The notes under the pieces: model-generated
Seen by the model: the letters and a program-made list of their open reading frames with translations, nothing else
Databases searched by the model: none
Told to the model about the DNA's origin: nothing
DNA from: Gaetbulibacter saemankumensis DSM 17032
GTDB lineage: Bacteria; Bacteroidota; Bacteroidia; Flavobacteriales; Flavobacteriaceae
Length of the DNA stretch: 64,000 nt
Direction: 5' to 3'
Assembly: GCF_000425645.1 (NCBI RefSeq)
Contig: NZ_KE384430.1
Location: 1,289,492-1,353,491 of the forward strand
Shown here: positions 53,422 through 62,442 of the stretch, piece by piece
Position numbering within the stretch: position 1 is the first letter of the stretch
Layout: the number at the start of each line of letters is the position of its first letter
Translations under genes and position numbers: made by a program

Positions 53422-54465
53422 TTAGCGTTTAACAAGTTTTTTGGTTAATGTGCCAGATTCTGTTGTTAGTTTTACTAGATAAATTCCAGTTTTCAAATGA
53501 GTAATGTTAATTTTTGAATTGTTGGTACTTATATTTGTTTTACTTAATAACTGACCTATTGCATTATAGAATTCTACCTGTGTGGGTTGTTTTGTTTGTA
53601 TGTTTAGATAATTTTCCTGATTAGGGTTTGGGTAAATTTTAATAGTATTCACAAAGAAACTTTCGGTGCTAAGAATGTTCCCCCAAGTGTCGGTAGCTTC
53701 TGGTCCTCCCCAAATTGCCGTTGCTAAAGCTGGATTGTCAATAAAAGGATTTCTGTTGCCTTGAGCATAAGTGTTTAAAGTATTTTCGTGAAACTCATTA
53801 CGCTGTATTTCGTAATTAGAAACTTCATCTTCTGAATTCCATTGTAGGAATAAATCAATCATACTATCAGGTGTACTCACGGCACTTCCAACTCCAACAT
53901 TAATGGGTAAACATTGGTCGCCATAACGTAAATACATGTACATGATGATTCTTGCTACATCACCTTTCCACTCATCACCGGGATACCATCCGCCTGTTAC
54001 ATTACCTAAATTACCAGATCCTGAAGCGAATTTTTGATTTCCTCTAGTGCCATTTCTTTGAACATCAGAAGCTCTAATATGATGACCATCTGCACCCGGA
54101 CCGGAATTATCCATAACGGGAGTTGCTAAAGATTTGGCGTAAACATGTTCTCGGTTGTAGTCACAGGAATTCCCACCGTTACTGTTAATGTCTCTTTCTA
54201 AATCGTTGGTGCAATCAATATCACTGCCATTTTCCCATCCATATACTAAAAGTACTTTAGTGCTGTTGCTAGGGTTAATGTCTGTAGCCTTCGTGGCATC
54301 CCACCCATAGGAAAGTATGTTGGTATGCGTGGTTGTAATTAGGTCTGCTAAATCCTGTTTTAAAGCTAAACCGGTTTTACTAAAGTCTATACTGTTGTAA
54401 TAGGCTTGTTGCCTAAAAACAAAAGCAGAAATAAAGGTGAAAATAATAGTATAAAGTTGTTTCAT
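53422..54465 (-). CDS. Secreted endonuclease I family protein with T9SS sorting domain
   Basis: A 347-residue protein from the ATG at 54463-54465 (MKQLYTIIFTFISAFVF signal-like start; the earlier ATG at 54481-54483 would add six residues). The nuclease region has CDYNREHVYAKSL, GADGHHIRASDVQRN and RGNQKF, typical of the EndA/NucM endonuclease I fold with His-metal chemistry. The C-terminus (KIYPNPNQENYLNI ... LKTGIYLVKLTTESG ... KKLVKR) is a T9SS type A sorting domain. It likely degrades extracellular DNA. The expected Ala-x-Ala cleavage site is not clear: VFRQQAYY has Arg just before the QQ. Confidence 0.88.
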   Translation of the reverse strand: MKQLYTIIFTFISAFVFRQQAYYNSIDFSKTGLALKQDLADLITTTHTNILSYGWDATKATDINPSNSTKVLLVYGWENGSDIDCTNDLERDINSNGGNSCDYNREHVYAKSLATPVMDNSGPGADGHHIRASDVQRNGTRGNQKFASGSGNLGNVTGGWYPGDEWKGDVARIIMYMYLRYGDQCLPINVGVGSAVSTPDSMIDLFLQWNSEDEVSNYEIQRNEFHENTLNTYAQGNRNPFIDNPALATAIWGGPEATDTWGNILSTESFFVNTIKIYPNPNQENYLNIQTKQPTQVEFYNAIGQLLSKTNISTNNSKINITHLKTGIYLVKLTTESGTLTKKLVKR

Positions 54466-54520
54466 CCAAATCCTGTTTTTCATTAGGGTATGGATGGAAT
54501 AACTTACTAGTAAGCCTAAA

Positions 54521-55735
54521 TTACTTTTTCTTCTCTAGTAATGCCATATAGAAGCCATCGTATCCAGATTTGTGAGACAATACTTTCTTGTCTTTAACAA
54601 ATATAAAATCTTTTCCGGAATCAGATTTTAAGAAATCATCAACTTGTTGCTGATTTTCAGATGGTAATATAGAACAAGTCGCATATACTAATTGGCCGCC
54701 GGGTTTTACCATTCTTGAGTATTGCTGAAGAATTTCTTGTTGGGTTTTTTTAATCTTGTCAATGAAATCAGGCTGCAATTTCCACTTGGCATCAGGGTTT
54801 CTACGTAGCACACCTAAACCAGAACATGGGGCGTCGATAAGAACTCTATCGGCTTTATCGTAAAGTTTTTTTATCACTTTTGTCGATTCGATCGCACGTG
54901 TTTCAATATTATGGGCTCCGTTGCGTTTTGCACGACGTTTTAATTCATTCAGTTTATTACCATAGATATCCATAGCAATAACCTGCCCTTTGTTTTCCAT
55001 AATTGAAGCAATGTGCAAGGTTTTGCCTCCCGCGCCAGCACATGTGTCTACAACGCGCATACCAGGTTTTATGCCTAATAGAGGAGCAACCAACTGGGAT
55101 GACGCATCTTGAACTTCAAAAAAACCATTTTTAAATGCTTCGGTTGAGAATACATTTGCCCGCTCTTTAAGTTTTAAAGCGTCTGGATAATCTTCAAGAA
55201 ACTCTGTTTCAATATTTACATCGAATAATTCGGACTGTAATTTTTCCTTAGTTGTTTTTAAGGTATTAACACGAAGCACAACATCGGCTTGTTCATTTAA
55301 AGCGGCAATTTCTTTAGTCCAAACTTTGGTTCCTAATTCTTTTTCACCTAATTCGTCAATCCAATCAGGAATTGATTCTTTGAATTTTCTAATTTTAGAT
55401 AGTTCGTCAAAACGTCCTTTTATTTTGCGAGTTGGGGTGTTTTCAAAATATTTCCAATCCGGTAGTTTAATACCTTTAAGTGTTGCCCAAACGGCAAACA
55501 TACGCCAAATATTATCTCGGTCGAACGGCTCTTTAACTTCTGCGATTTCAGCATATAAACGTTTCCAACGTACTATGTCGTAGGTTGTTTCCGCTACAAA
55601 GGCACGATCTCTAGCGCCCCAACGCTTATCACGTTTTAAGAGCTGTTGAATCACCTTATCGGCATATTTTCCTTCGTTAAAAATTAAAGTCAATCCGTCT
55701 ATAACGGCAAAACATAAATTTCTGTGTAATCGCAT
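54521..55735 (-). CDS. RsmB/NOP family RNA m5C methyltransferase
   Basis: A 404-residue methyltransferase from the ATG at 55733-55735 (MRLHRNLCFAVIDGL). A NusB-like N-terminal part is followed by a Rossmann domain with VVDTCAGAGGKTLHI, the motif DAPCSGLGVLRRNPD and the catalytic YATCSILPSENQQQV. It likely methylates a cytosine of 16S rRNA. An ATG at 55756 would add seven residues, but it overlaps the -7 motif at 55754-55761 and so would not be in the mRNA, which supports the shorter start. Confidence 0.9.
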   Translation of the reverse strand: MRLHRNLCFAVIDGLTLIFNEGKYADKVIQQLLKRDKRWGARDRAFVAETTYDIVRWKRLYAEIAEVKEPFDRDNIWRMFAVWATLKGIKLPDWKYFENTPTRKIKGRFDELSKIRKFKESIPDWIDELGEKELGTKVWTKEIAALNEQADVVLRVNTLKTTKEKLQSELFDVNIETEFLEDYPDALKLKERANVFSTEAFKNGFFEVQDASSQLVAPLLGIKPGMRVVDTCAGAGGKTLHIASIMENKGQVIAMDIYGNKLNELKRRAKRNGAHNIETRAIESTKVIKKLYDKADRVLIDAPCSGLGVLRRNPDAKWKLQPDFIDKIKKTQQEILQQYSRMVKPGGQLVYATCSILPSENQQQVDDFLKSDSGKDFIFVKDKKVLSHKSGYDGFYMALLEKKK

Positions 55736-55753
55736 CTTGTATAAATAAGGCTG

Positions 55754-55761
55754 CAAAGTTA
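55754..55761 (-). promoter_or_regulatory. -7 promoter motif of the RsmB-like gene
   Basis: Minus-strand TAACTTTG (55761-55754) is a perfect TANNTTTG match. A transcript starting a few bases further on would begin downstream of the ATG at 55754-55756 and have a short leader before the ATG at 55733-55735, so it decides the start codon. Confidence 0.55.
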
Positions 55762-55839
55762 CACTTAAAAAGTCGATTTGTTAAATCTGTTAACCGATAA
55801 TTAGGAATGCTTTACTATTTTTAAACCAAATTAAATTTA

Positions 55840-56886
55840 ATGAGAGCTTTTTTATATACGTTTATTGGTTGTTTATTCATAGTTTCATGTAAATCGGAAG
55901 ATAAATTTAAACCACGAACATTCAATGGTGTCGAGTTTGTTACCTTACTGGAAGATTCTTTATTAAGTGTACGTGCGATTGATATTTTAAACGATGGAAG
56001 CTTGTCTTTTGCTGCCAATAACGGGGCTTATGGACTATACAGCCCTAAAACAAAAATGTTTCAAACTAACATCCAGAGGCACGATAGTTTGAATTTACAT
56101 TTTAGAGCGGTGGCACATACTGCGACGGATTTTTTTATGTTGAGTATTGAAAATCCTGCATTGTTGTATAAGACAGGAGATTCTGGTAAAATGACTTTGG
56201 TTTATGAAGAACAAGGACAAGGAGTGTTTTACGATGCGATGACTTTTTGGAATAATCGAGAAGGAATAGCTGTTGGAGATTATGTAAATGGATGTTTATC
56301 AATAATTATTACACGTGATGGAGGAGCCACATGGATGAAAATAAGTTGTTCAGAATTACCTGGTGCAGAAGCAGGTGAAGGGGCCTTTGCAGCGAGTAAT
56401 ACCAACATAAAAGTTTTGGGTAATAAGGCATGGATTGGTACGACCCATGGTAATATTTATTATTCTGAAGATAAAGGGAAGTCTTGGAAGCTTATTAAAA
56501 CACCTATAGTTAAGGCTGGGGATACTGAAGGTATTTATTCTATTGATTTTTATAATGAGCATATTGGTTTTGCTATTGGTGGCGATTACATGAACCCTGA
56601 GATTGATAGTGCTAATAAAATGCTTACAGTAGATGGGGGCAAGACCTGGGAATTGGTGGCAGCCAATAAAAACCCGGGATACAGAAGTTGTGTGCAGTAT
56701 ATTCCTAAAGGGGAAGGAAAGGAATTGGTAGCAGTTGGATTTAAGGGTATAGATTATAGTAATGATGGCGGTTTAACCTGGAAACATTTAAGTGATGAAA
56801 GTTATTATACTATACGGTTTATAAATAACAAAGAAGCTTATGTTGCCGGTTCTGGAAGGATTTCTAAAGTGACTTTTAGGGAATAA
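55840..56886 (+). CDS. YCF48/BNR-like repeat lipoprotein
   Basis: A 348-residue protein with a lipoprotein signal (FIGCLFIVSCKSE, lipobox Cys near residue 17) and WD40/YVTN/BNR-like propeller repeats: ITRDGGATWMKI, YSEDKGKSWKLI, TVDGGKTWELV and SNDGGLTWKHL. The repeats are of the plant YCF48/sortilin type. Such proteins may be assembly or stress factors, but the function here is unknown. It is a lone gene, divergent from the RsmB-like gene. Confidence 0.85.
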   Translation: MRAFLYTFIGCLFIVSCKSEDKFKPRTFNGVEFVTLLEDSLLSVRAIDILNDGSLSFAANNGAYGLYSPKTKMFQTNIQRHDSLNLHFRAVAHTATDFFMLSIENPALLYKTGDSGKMTLVYEEQGQGVFYDAMTFWNNREGIAVGDYVNGCLSIIITRDGGATWMKISCSELPGAEAGEGAFAASNTNIKVLGNKAWIGTTHGNIYYSEDKGKSWKLIKTPIVKAGDTEGIYSIDFYNEHIGFAIGGDYMNPEIDSANKMLTVDGGKTWELVAANKNPGYRSCVQYIPKGEGKELVAVGFKGIDYSNDGGLTWKHLSDESYYTIRFINNKEAYVAGSGRISKVTFRE

Positions 56887-56911
56887 AAAAGAGCTAAATA
56901 GCTCCTTTTTT
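56886..56911. terminator. Short bidirectional terminator
   Basis: GAGCTA (56891-56896) and TAGCTC (56899-56904) with flanking A- and T-runs sit between the convergent lipoprotein and ECF-module genes. Confidence 0.75.
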
Positions 56912-57345
56912 TATTTTCTAGGTTGCCCCATTCGTTTTCGATATTGTTCAAACATTTTGTGTTTAAATTCGTCTTCTGCTTTTTTAAGTAGTAAGACTTT
57001 TTTGGCCGGAATTATATTTGATAGATTTTCAAGATTTTTAATTCGCAGGATGTGTTTTTTGTCTTCTATTACTTTAATATCGTTTAAAATTGATTTAGCT
57101 TCAGCTTCGGTGAGTTTATCTGGGTTAAAGGTTCTTCTTATTCTGTTTAATTCCTCTCTTAATTTGAAAAACTCATGTTCAAACGTATTGTAGACTGGCC
57201 AGAATTCTTGGGCTTCTTTTTCAGATAGATTAAGTTGTTCTGTTATGTATGCTATTTTTAACGTTTTTATGCGCTCATGGTGATTTTGTCCAAATGAGCT
57301 GAAGGATAATGCTATTATAATGGCTAGGGTGAATATCTTTTTCAT
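56911..57345 (-). CDS. Sensor of ECF-type sigma factor (Spy/CpxP-like periplasmic protein)
   Basis: A 144-residue secreted protein from the ATG at 57343-57345 (MKKIFTLAIIIALSFSSFGQ signal). The mature part is a highly charged helical protein with LNLSEKEAQEFWPVYNTFE and repeated Lys/Glu-rich stretches, as in Spy/CpxP-like and "sensor of ECF-type sigma factor" proteins. The longer frame from 57387 overlaps the upstream gene and is rejected. It is the third gene of an ECF sigma module; a direct role in stress sensing is inferred from position. Confidence 0.8.
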   Translation of the reverse strand: MKKIFTLAIIIALSFSSFGQNHHERIKTLKIAYITEQLNLSEKEAQEFWPVYNTFEHEFFKLREELNRIRRTFNPDKLTEAEAKSILNDIKVIEDKKHILRIKNLENLSNIIPAKKVLLLKKAEDEFKHKMFEQYRKRMGQPRK

Positions 57346-57364
57346 AATTTTAAATATTAAGATA

Positions 57365-57865
57365 TTAATTCGATATGATATCTTCAAGGTCTATATTCTC
57401 AAAAATAAAATCCTGTAAATCTTCAGAATCAATTTCAAGGTTCACAGGGGAGAAATCATCAATATCATCGTCTGATAATAGAGATGCTATTTCGTACGAA
57501 TCAACAATATTTTCATTAATTAAATAGTTTTCTACAGTATCAATATCTAAATTACTCCATACAGTGTTTTTATTATTGAATGTTATGCTAAATAATATTA
57601 CAATAGCTGCAGCAATACCAGAAAGGTAGGCTAATTGTTTTTTATTTATAATTGAAATTACCCTGGTTTTCTTTGTTTTGGTTATTTGAGTCAAAATCGA
57701 ATCTTCTAAAGTATCAAAATAATTATCTGGTACTTTAAAGCCTTGGTTTGTGGTTTGGGTTTTTAGTTTTATTTCATCAACAAGATAATCTTCAAGGGTG
57801 TCGAAATAATTTTCGGGTACTTTAAAACCAGTCCTTTTTATGCTATGTAAATCTTTTTCTTTCAT
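57365..57865 (-). CDS. Membrane protein of ECF module, putative anti-sigma factor
   Basis: A 166-residue protein with an N-terminal cytosolic part carrying two copies of a short motif (GFKVPENYFDTLEDYL and GFKVPDNYFDTLEDSI, about 35 residues apart), one membrane helix (LAYLSGIAAAIVILFSITF) and an acidic C-terminus (DDDIDDFSP, DLEDIISN). The location between the sigma gene and the periplasmic protein, and the single-span topology, fit an anti-sigma factor. It has no recognised zinc anti-sigma motif. The duplicated motif may be the sigma-binding element. Confidence 0.72.
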   Translation of the reverse strand: MKEKDLHSIKRTGFKVPENYFDTLEDYLVDEIKLKTQTTNQGFKVPDNYFDTLEDSILTQITKTKKTRVISIINKKQLAYLSGIAAAIVILFSITFNNKNTVWSNLDIDTVENYLINENIVDSYEIASLLSDDDIDDFSPVNLEIDSEDLQDFIFENIDLEDIISN

Positions 57866-57897
57866 CTTTATATAAGACTTCTTTTTTTTCTAAAGGT

Positions 57898-58440
57898 TTA
57901 ATCTTTGGTAAGATAGCCTTGTATTTTCTTTACAGCTATATGATAGCTTGCTTTTAGAGCACCTTCACTGGTCTCTAAAATTTCTGATATTTCTTTAAAT
58001 TTTAAATCATCAAAATATTTCATGTTAAAAACTAGTTGTTGTTTTTGGGGTAGTGTGGCTATGGCTTTTTGTAATTTAAATTGAATGTCATCACCTTCGA
58101 AATATTCATCAGCTTTTAAATTATTAATGGCTAATAATTGTGCTTCTTCATTTGTGGTTTGAAGTCTTTTGGCTTGTTTATTTATAAAAGTAATGGATTC
58201 ATTGGTTGCAATACGATACATCCATGAAAATAGTTGGCTTTCGCCTTTAAAGTTATCGATGTTTTTGTAAACTTTTATAAAAGTGTTTTGTAGCACATCA
58301 TCGGTATCGTCATGAGATTTTACAATATTCCGAATGTGCCAATACAAACGTTCTTTATAGAGTCTTATTAATTCTCTAAAAGCTTGCTCTCTATCGGTAT
58401 CCGATTTTAATTGTTCTACTAGTTGCAACTCGTCAATCAC
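57898..58440 (-). CDS. ECF-type RNA polymerase sigma factor
   Basis: A 180-residue sigma-70 family protein. Region 2 is DTDDVLQNTFIKVYKNIDNFKGESQLFSWMYRIATNESI and region 4 is ATLPQKQQLVFNMKYFDDLKFKEISEILETSEGALKASYHIAVKKIQ (each longer than a motif, given here by core residues DVLQNTF and EGALKASYH). It is the first gene of the three-gene module. The extracytoplasmic sensor and anti-sigma candidates follow, giving an envelope-stress or redox-type circuit. Target promoters are not identifiable. Confidence 0.93.
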   Translation of the reverse strand: MIDELQLVEQLKSDTDREQAFRELIRLYKERLYWHIRNIVKSHDDTDDVLQNTFIKVYKNIDNFKGESQLFSWMYRIATNESITFINKQAKRLQTTNEEAQLLAINNLKADEYFEGDDIQFKLQKAIATLPQKQQLVFNMKYFDDLKFKEISEILETSEGALKASYHIAVKKIQGYLTKD

Positions 58441-58673
58441 AAAAATGCTTTGGATGTTAGACTAATAAAAATACTAAAAGTTTAAAGGAAATTTAATTTA
58501 TTCAAAAGGAAATATTTGTAATCTATTTATTATAAAAAAAAACAAACTAACCGATTAAAGCCAAAAAATAACGATAAAATACAGTTTTTTCTTGTGGGAA
58601 CTGTTTTTTTGTTTTATGTTTGTATCAGAAACCTACTTATGATGTTAGATGTCCCCAAGTCTGACAAAGAACA

Positions 58674-58709
58674 AAAAAAGGATAGAAACCCAAATCTCTA
58701 TCCTTTTTT
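58674..58709 (-). terminator. Terminator of the MsbA-like ABC exporter gene
   Basis: GGATAGA (58680-58686) and TCTATCC (58697-58703) with six A and six T on the flanks form the stem, 22 bp past the stop on the minus strand. The 290-bp gap to the sigma gene shows no other feature. Confidence 0.85.
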
Positions 58710-58730
58710 GTTTTGTAAATGTTTATGTTA

Positions 58731-60560
58731 TTATTCAAAACTTTGCATTTCAACTAATTTTTGATAAACACCTTTTTGTGCAATTAATTCACTGTGCTGT
58801 CCTTGTTCTACAATTTCACCTTTGTTTAATACGATAATTTTATCGGCATTTTGAATGGTAGATAAGCGGTGTGCTATAACAATAGAGGTTCTGTTTTTCA
58901 TCATATTCTCTAGTGCTAGTTGAACTAGTCGTTCGCTTTCCGTATCTAATGCTGAAGTAGCTTCATCTAAAACCATGATTGGAGGACTTTTTAAAACAGC
59001 ACGAGCAATACTTAATCGTTGTTTTTGTCCGCCAGAAAGTTTGTTTCCTGCATCACCAATATTTGTTTCTATTCCATCTGGTAAGGTCTTAACAAATTCC
59101 CAGGCATTGGCCACTTTTAAAGCATCGATAACCTCTTCATCTGTAGCATCGTCTTTACCTAATTTCAGGTTGTTTTTGATGCTGTCGTTAAATAAAATAG
59201 CATCTTGTGTTACAATACCTAATTGTTGCCTAAGTGATGTTGTTTTTAAATCACGAATGTCTGTGCCATCAATTAAAATAGCACCTTTATTAACATCATA
59301 AAAACGGGTAATTAAGTTGGCAATGGTCGATTTTCCACTGCCAGATTGCCCGACAAGAGCGACAGTTTCTCCTTTTTTAATATTTAAAGAGAAGTTCTTT
59401 AAAACATATTCATTTTGATATTTAAACGAGATGTTGTCAAATTTAATATCAGAATCAAATCCAGTTTTAATAAGGGCATTTTCTTTATCTTTTAAAGGGT
59501 TAGGTGAATCAATGATTTCCTGAATACGCTCTGCAGCCGCATTACCTTGTTTTATATTGTATAATCCTCTTGAAATGGCTTTAGCTGGCACCATAATATT
59601 ATAGGCTAATCCCATATAAGCGATAAATGAACTACCATCTAACGTGCCTTCTACTAAAACTAATTGTCCGCCATACCACAGTAGAATCGATATCACCAGA
59701 ATTCCTAAAAATTCACTAGTAGGGGAAGCCAGATTCTGACGGTTTAATAATTTGTTTGAAAAATGATAAAATCTTGATGTAGAATCTTCAAATCGCTTGA
59801 TGAATTTATTTTCTCCATTAAATCCTTTTATTATACGTAATCCGGTTAATGTCTCTTCTAATGTAGATAAAATAACACCTTGTTCCTGTTGAACACGATC
59901 TGATTTTCGCTTTAAGCTTTTTCCTATTCTTGAAATAATTATACCAGATAGCGGAATAAATACAAAAACAAATAAGGTGAGTTTTGTGCTAATAAGAAGC
60001 ATCATGATAATGGTGAAAAGAATCATAAGTGGCTCCCTGGCGATAAGCTCTAAAACAGGTAGCATAGAATATTGTAATGTAGCCACATCGTTAGTAACAC
60101 GTGCCATGATATCTCCTTTCTTTTGTTCTGAAAAATAGGATAGAGGCAGGTCTACGGTTTTAGAGTATACGGCATTTCTTAAATCACGTACAACACCATT
60201 TCTTAAAAAGACCATGAAATAATTTGCTAAATAGCCAAAGATGTTTTTAGCTAAAAACAGTACGATAATTAAACTTACAACTAACAGAAGTGCTTTCTGA
60301 GGTTCATTATCGGCATGTAAACTTACCTGATATGCCAGATAATCTTTGTAATAATCTTTTAAATCAGAAATACCCGTATAAACTGGTTCAGTAATAATGT
60401 TAGCAGGGTCTTTCTTTTCGAACAATATATCTAACATTGGAATCAGGGCTATAAAAGATAAGGCTCCAAACAAGGCATATAAAACGTTCGAAATAATGTG
60501 TCCTAAAGCAAAACTCTTGTATGGTTTGGCATACTTTAGGATATTAATAAATTGATTCAT
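58731..60560 (-). CDS. ABC transporter ATP-binding/permease protein (MsbA-like)
   Basis: A 609-residue half-transporter. Six membrane helices cover about residues 1-320. The ATPase domain has Walker A LVGQSGSGKSTIANL near residue 395, Q-loop VTQDAILFNDS, signature LSGGQKQRLSIARAV and Walker B ILMVLDEATSAL-like (IMVLDEATSALDTESE) near 520, with HRLSTI H-loop. It resembles MsbA-type flippases for lipid or lipopolysaccharide export. It is a separate gene from the neighbouring phosphoglucomutase, with a hairpin in between. Substrate not determined. Confidence 0.92.
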   Translation of the reverse strand: MNQFINILKYAKPYKSFALGHIISNVLYALFGALSFIALIPMLDILFEKKDPANIITEPVYTGISDLKDYYKDYLAYQVSLHADNEPQKALLLVVSLIIVLFLAKNIFGYLANYFMVFLRNGVVRDLRNAVYSKTVDLPLSYFSEQKKGDIMARVTNDVATLQYSMLPVLELIAREPLMILFTIIMMLLISTKLTLFVFVFIPLSGIIISRIGKSLKRKSDRVQQEQGVILSTLEETLTGLRIIKGFNGENKFIKRFEDSTSRFYHFSNKLLNRQNLASPTSEFLGILVISILLWYGGQLVLVEGTLDGSSFIAYMGLAYNIMVPAKAISRGLYNIKQGNAAAERIQEIIDSPNPLKDKENALIKTGFDSDIKFDNISFKYQNEYVLKNFSLNIKKGETVALVGQSGSGKSTIANLITRFYDVNKGAILIDGTDIRDLKTTSLRQQLGIVTQDAILFNDSIKNNLKLGKDDATDEEVIDALKVANAWEFVKTLPDGIETNIGDAGNKLSGGQKQRLSIARAVLKSPPIMVLDEATSALDTESERLVQLALENMMKNRTSIVIAHRLSTIQNADKIIVLNKGEIVEQGQHSELIAQKGVYQKLVEMQSFE

Positions 60561-60585
60561 TAAAAAAGAAATGTTTATTTATAAA

Positions 60586-60616
60586 ACATGCTTTTATGAA
60601 AATCATAAAAGCATGT
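60586..60616 (-). promoter_or_regulatory. Perfect stem-loop between the phosphoglucomutase and MsbA-like genes
   Basis: ACATGCTTTTATGA (60586-60599) and TCATAAAAGCATGT (60603-60616) form a perfect 14-bp stem with a 3-nt loop. It may end the phosphoglucomutase transcript. If the -7 motif at 60632-60625 (TATCTTTG, perfect) is used, the hairpin would also be the very 5' end of the ABC transporter mRNA. Confidence 0.5.
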
Positions 60617-60624
60617 AGATTTTG

Positions 60625-60632
60625 CAAAGATA
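60625..60632 (-). promoter_or_regulatory. Candidate -7 promoter motif of the MsbA-like gene
   Basis: Minus-strand TATCTTTG is a perfect TANNTTTG match, eight bases past the phosphoglucomutase stop (TAA at 60640-60642). No -33 element is obvious. Confidence 0.35.
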
Positions 60633-60639
60633 TGGCTTA

Positions 60640-62370
60640 TTAAATTAATTTCATGTCTTTTAAAATAGCTTCTGCTTTGGTGTCTAAATCCCCTTCGGTA
60701 GCGTTGAAATTTTCAGCAGAATCCAAAGTGGTATTTACGCTTACATAGAACTTGATTTTAGGTTCTGTTCCACTTGGTCTTAAGGCTACCTGGCTTCCAT
60801 CTTCGGTATAATATATAAGTACATTGGACTTTGGGATGTCTATTGGAGTAATGGCTCCTGTAATCATATCTTTGGAAGTCGATGACTGGTAGTCTTCAAT
60901 TTTTGTCACTTTAGATCCGTTGATTTCGGTAAATGGATTTTCACGAGCGTCAACCATCATTTGTTTAATTTCTTCAGCACCCTCAATACCTTTCTTCGTT
61001 AACGAGACTAATTTTTCTTTGTAGAAGCCGTGCTCTAAATAAAGTTTAATTAATTCGTTAAAGAACGAGCTGTTCTGAGATTTCGCATAGGCCGCAATGT
61101 CGCATGCTAATAATGTTGATGTAACAGCATCTTTGTCGCGTACAAAATCACCAACCATAAATCCAAAACTTTCTTCACCACCACCAATAAAGTTTAATTC
61201 AGGGAAATCTTTAATAAGTTTAGCAATCCACTTAAATCCTGTTAATACAATTTTGCTATCTACACCATAAGCCTTAGCAAGTGTATTAAGCATTGGTGTT
61301 GATACGATGGTTGAAGCGATAAACTCTTTACCTTCTATTTTACCATCCTTTTTCCATTGTTTTAATAAGAAATCAGTCATCATGAGCATGGTTTGATTTC
61401 CATTAAGTAATTGTAATTCGTTATTAGAATTTCTTACGGCAACGCCTAGTCGGTCACAATCAGGATCGGTTCCTATAACAATATCGGCATTAACTTTTTC
61501 AGCGAGTTCTAGAGCCATTTTTAGAGCTGCCGGTTCTTCTGGGTTAGGCGATTTTACTGTTGGAAAATCTCCATTAGGAACTTCCTGCTCTTTTACAATA
61601 TGAATATTTTTAAACCCTGCACGTTTTAGTGTTTCAGGGACTGCTGTGATTGAAGTTCCATGAAGGGAAGTGAAAACGATCGATAAGTTATCTTTGGCTT
61701 CTTGTGAAGCTGCAACACTTCCTTGTTTTACAGATTCGTTAATAAAGGCATCGTCCACATCTTTTCCAATGAAAGTTATAAGATTCTCATTGGCTTCAAA
61801 TTTAATATCACTGTATTGCAGATCGTTAATCACACTAATAATTTCACCATCCTGAGGCGGTACCAACTGTCCACCATCTTGCCAGTAAACTTTGTAACCA
61901 TTATATTCAGGTGGATTATGAGAAGCCGTTAATACAATACCACAATGACAATTTAAATGTCTTACAGCGAAGGATAATTCTGGTGTTGGACGCAAGTCTT
62001 CAAATAAATAAACTTCAATGCCGTTTGCCGAGAATACATCGGCTACTACTTTGGCTAATGACTTACTATTGTGTCTGCAATCGTAAGCAATTACGGCTTT
62101 AGGAGTTTCATTTGGAAACAATTTGTTCAAATAATCACTTAGTCCTTGTGTGCTTTTTCCAAGCGTATACTTATTAATGCGGTTGGTGCCAACCCCCATG
62201 ATACCTCGCATACCACCCGTGCCGAATTCTAGATCTTTATAAAAACTCTCTTGGATGTCTTTTGGATTATTAGCTATACTATCCTTAATAATCTCTTGAG
62301 TTTCATTATCGAAAGTAGGGGTTAACCAAGTGTTTATACGTTCTAAAATTTTTGGTTCGATATGTATCAT
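60640..62370 (-). CDS. Phospho-sugar mutase (phosphoglucomutase/phosphomannomutase)
   Basis: A 576-residue alpha-D-phosphohexomutase with the catalytic serine in [17 protein letters not shown] near residue 148, the Mg-binding [14 protein letters not shown] near residue 300, sugar-binding [13 protein letters not shown] near 395 and a phosphate-binding [13 protein letters not shown] near the C-terminus. Length and the N-terminal [20 protein letters not shown] match the PgcA-like branch that converts glucose 1-phosphate and 6-phosphate. It could feed the nucleotide-sugar and disaccharide pathway elsewhere in this window. Confidence 0.93.
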   Translation of the reverse strand: MIHIEPKILERINTWLTPTFDNETQEIIKDSIANNPKDIQESFYKDLEFGTGGMRGIMGVGTNRINKYTLGKSTQGLSDYLNKLFPNETPKAVIAYDCRHNSKSLAKVVADVFSANGIEVYLFEDLRPTPELSFAVRHLNCHCGIVLTASHNPPEYNGYKVYWQDGGQLVPPQDGEIISVINDLQYSDIKFEANENLITFIGKDVDDAFINESVKQGSVAASQEAKDNLSIVFTSLHGTSITAVPETLKRAGFKNIHIVKEQEVPNGDFPTVKSPNPEEPAALKMALELAEKVNADIVIGTDPDCDRLGVAVRNSNNELQLLNGNQTMLMMTDFLLKQWKKDGKIEGKEFIASTIVSTPMLNTLAKAYGVDSKIVLTGFKWIAKLIKDFPELNFIGGGEESFGFMVGDFVRDKDAVTSTLLACDIAAYAKSQNSSFFNELIKLYLEHGFYKEKLVSLTKKGIEGAEEIKQMMVDARENPFTEINGSKVTKIEDYQSSTSKDMITGAITPIDIPKSNVLIYYTEDGSQVALRPSGTEPKIKFYVSVNTTLDSAENFNATEGDLDTKAEAILKDMKLI

Positions 62371-62442
62371 GATATGTAATAAATGTAAATTTTTGTAAAA
62401 TATTAATCTGTTGGTTTGATGAGAATTGAAGGGTTAAAGTTA

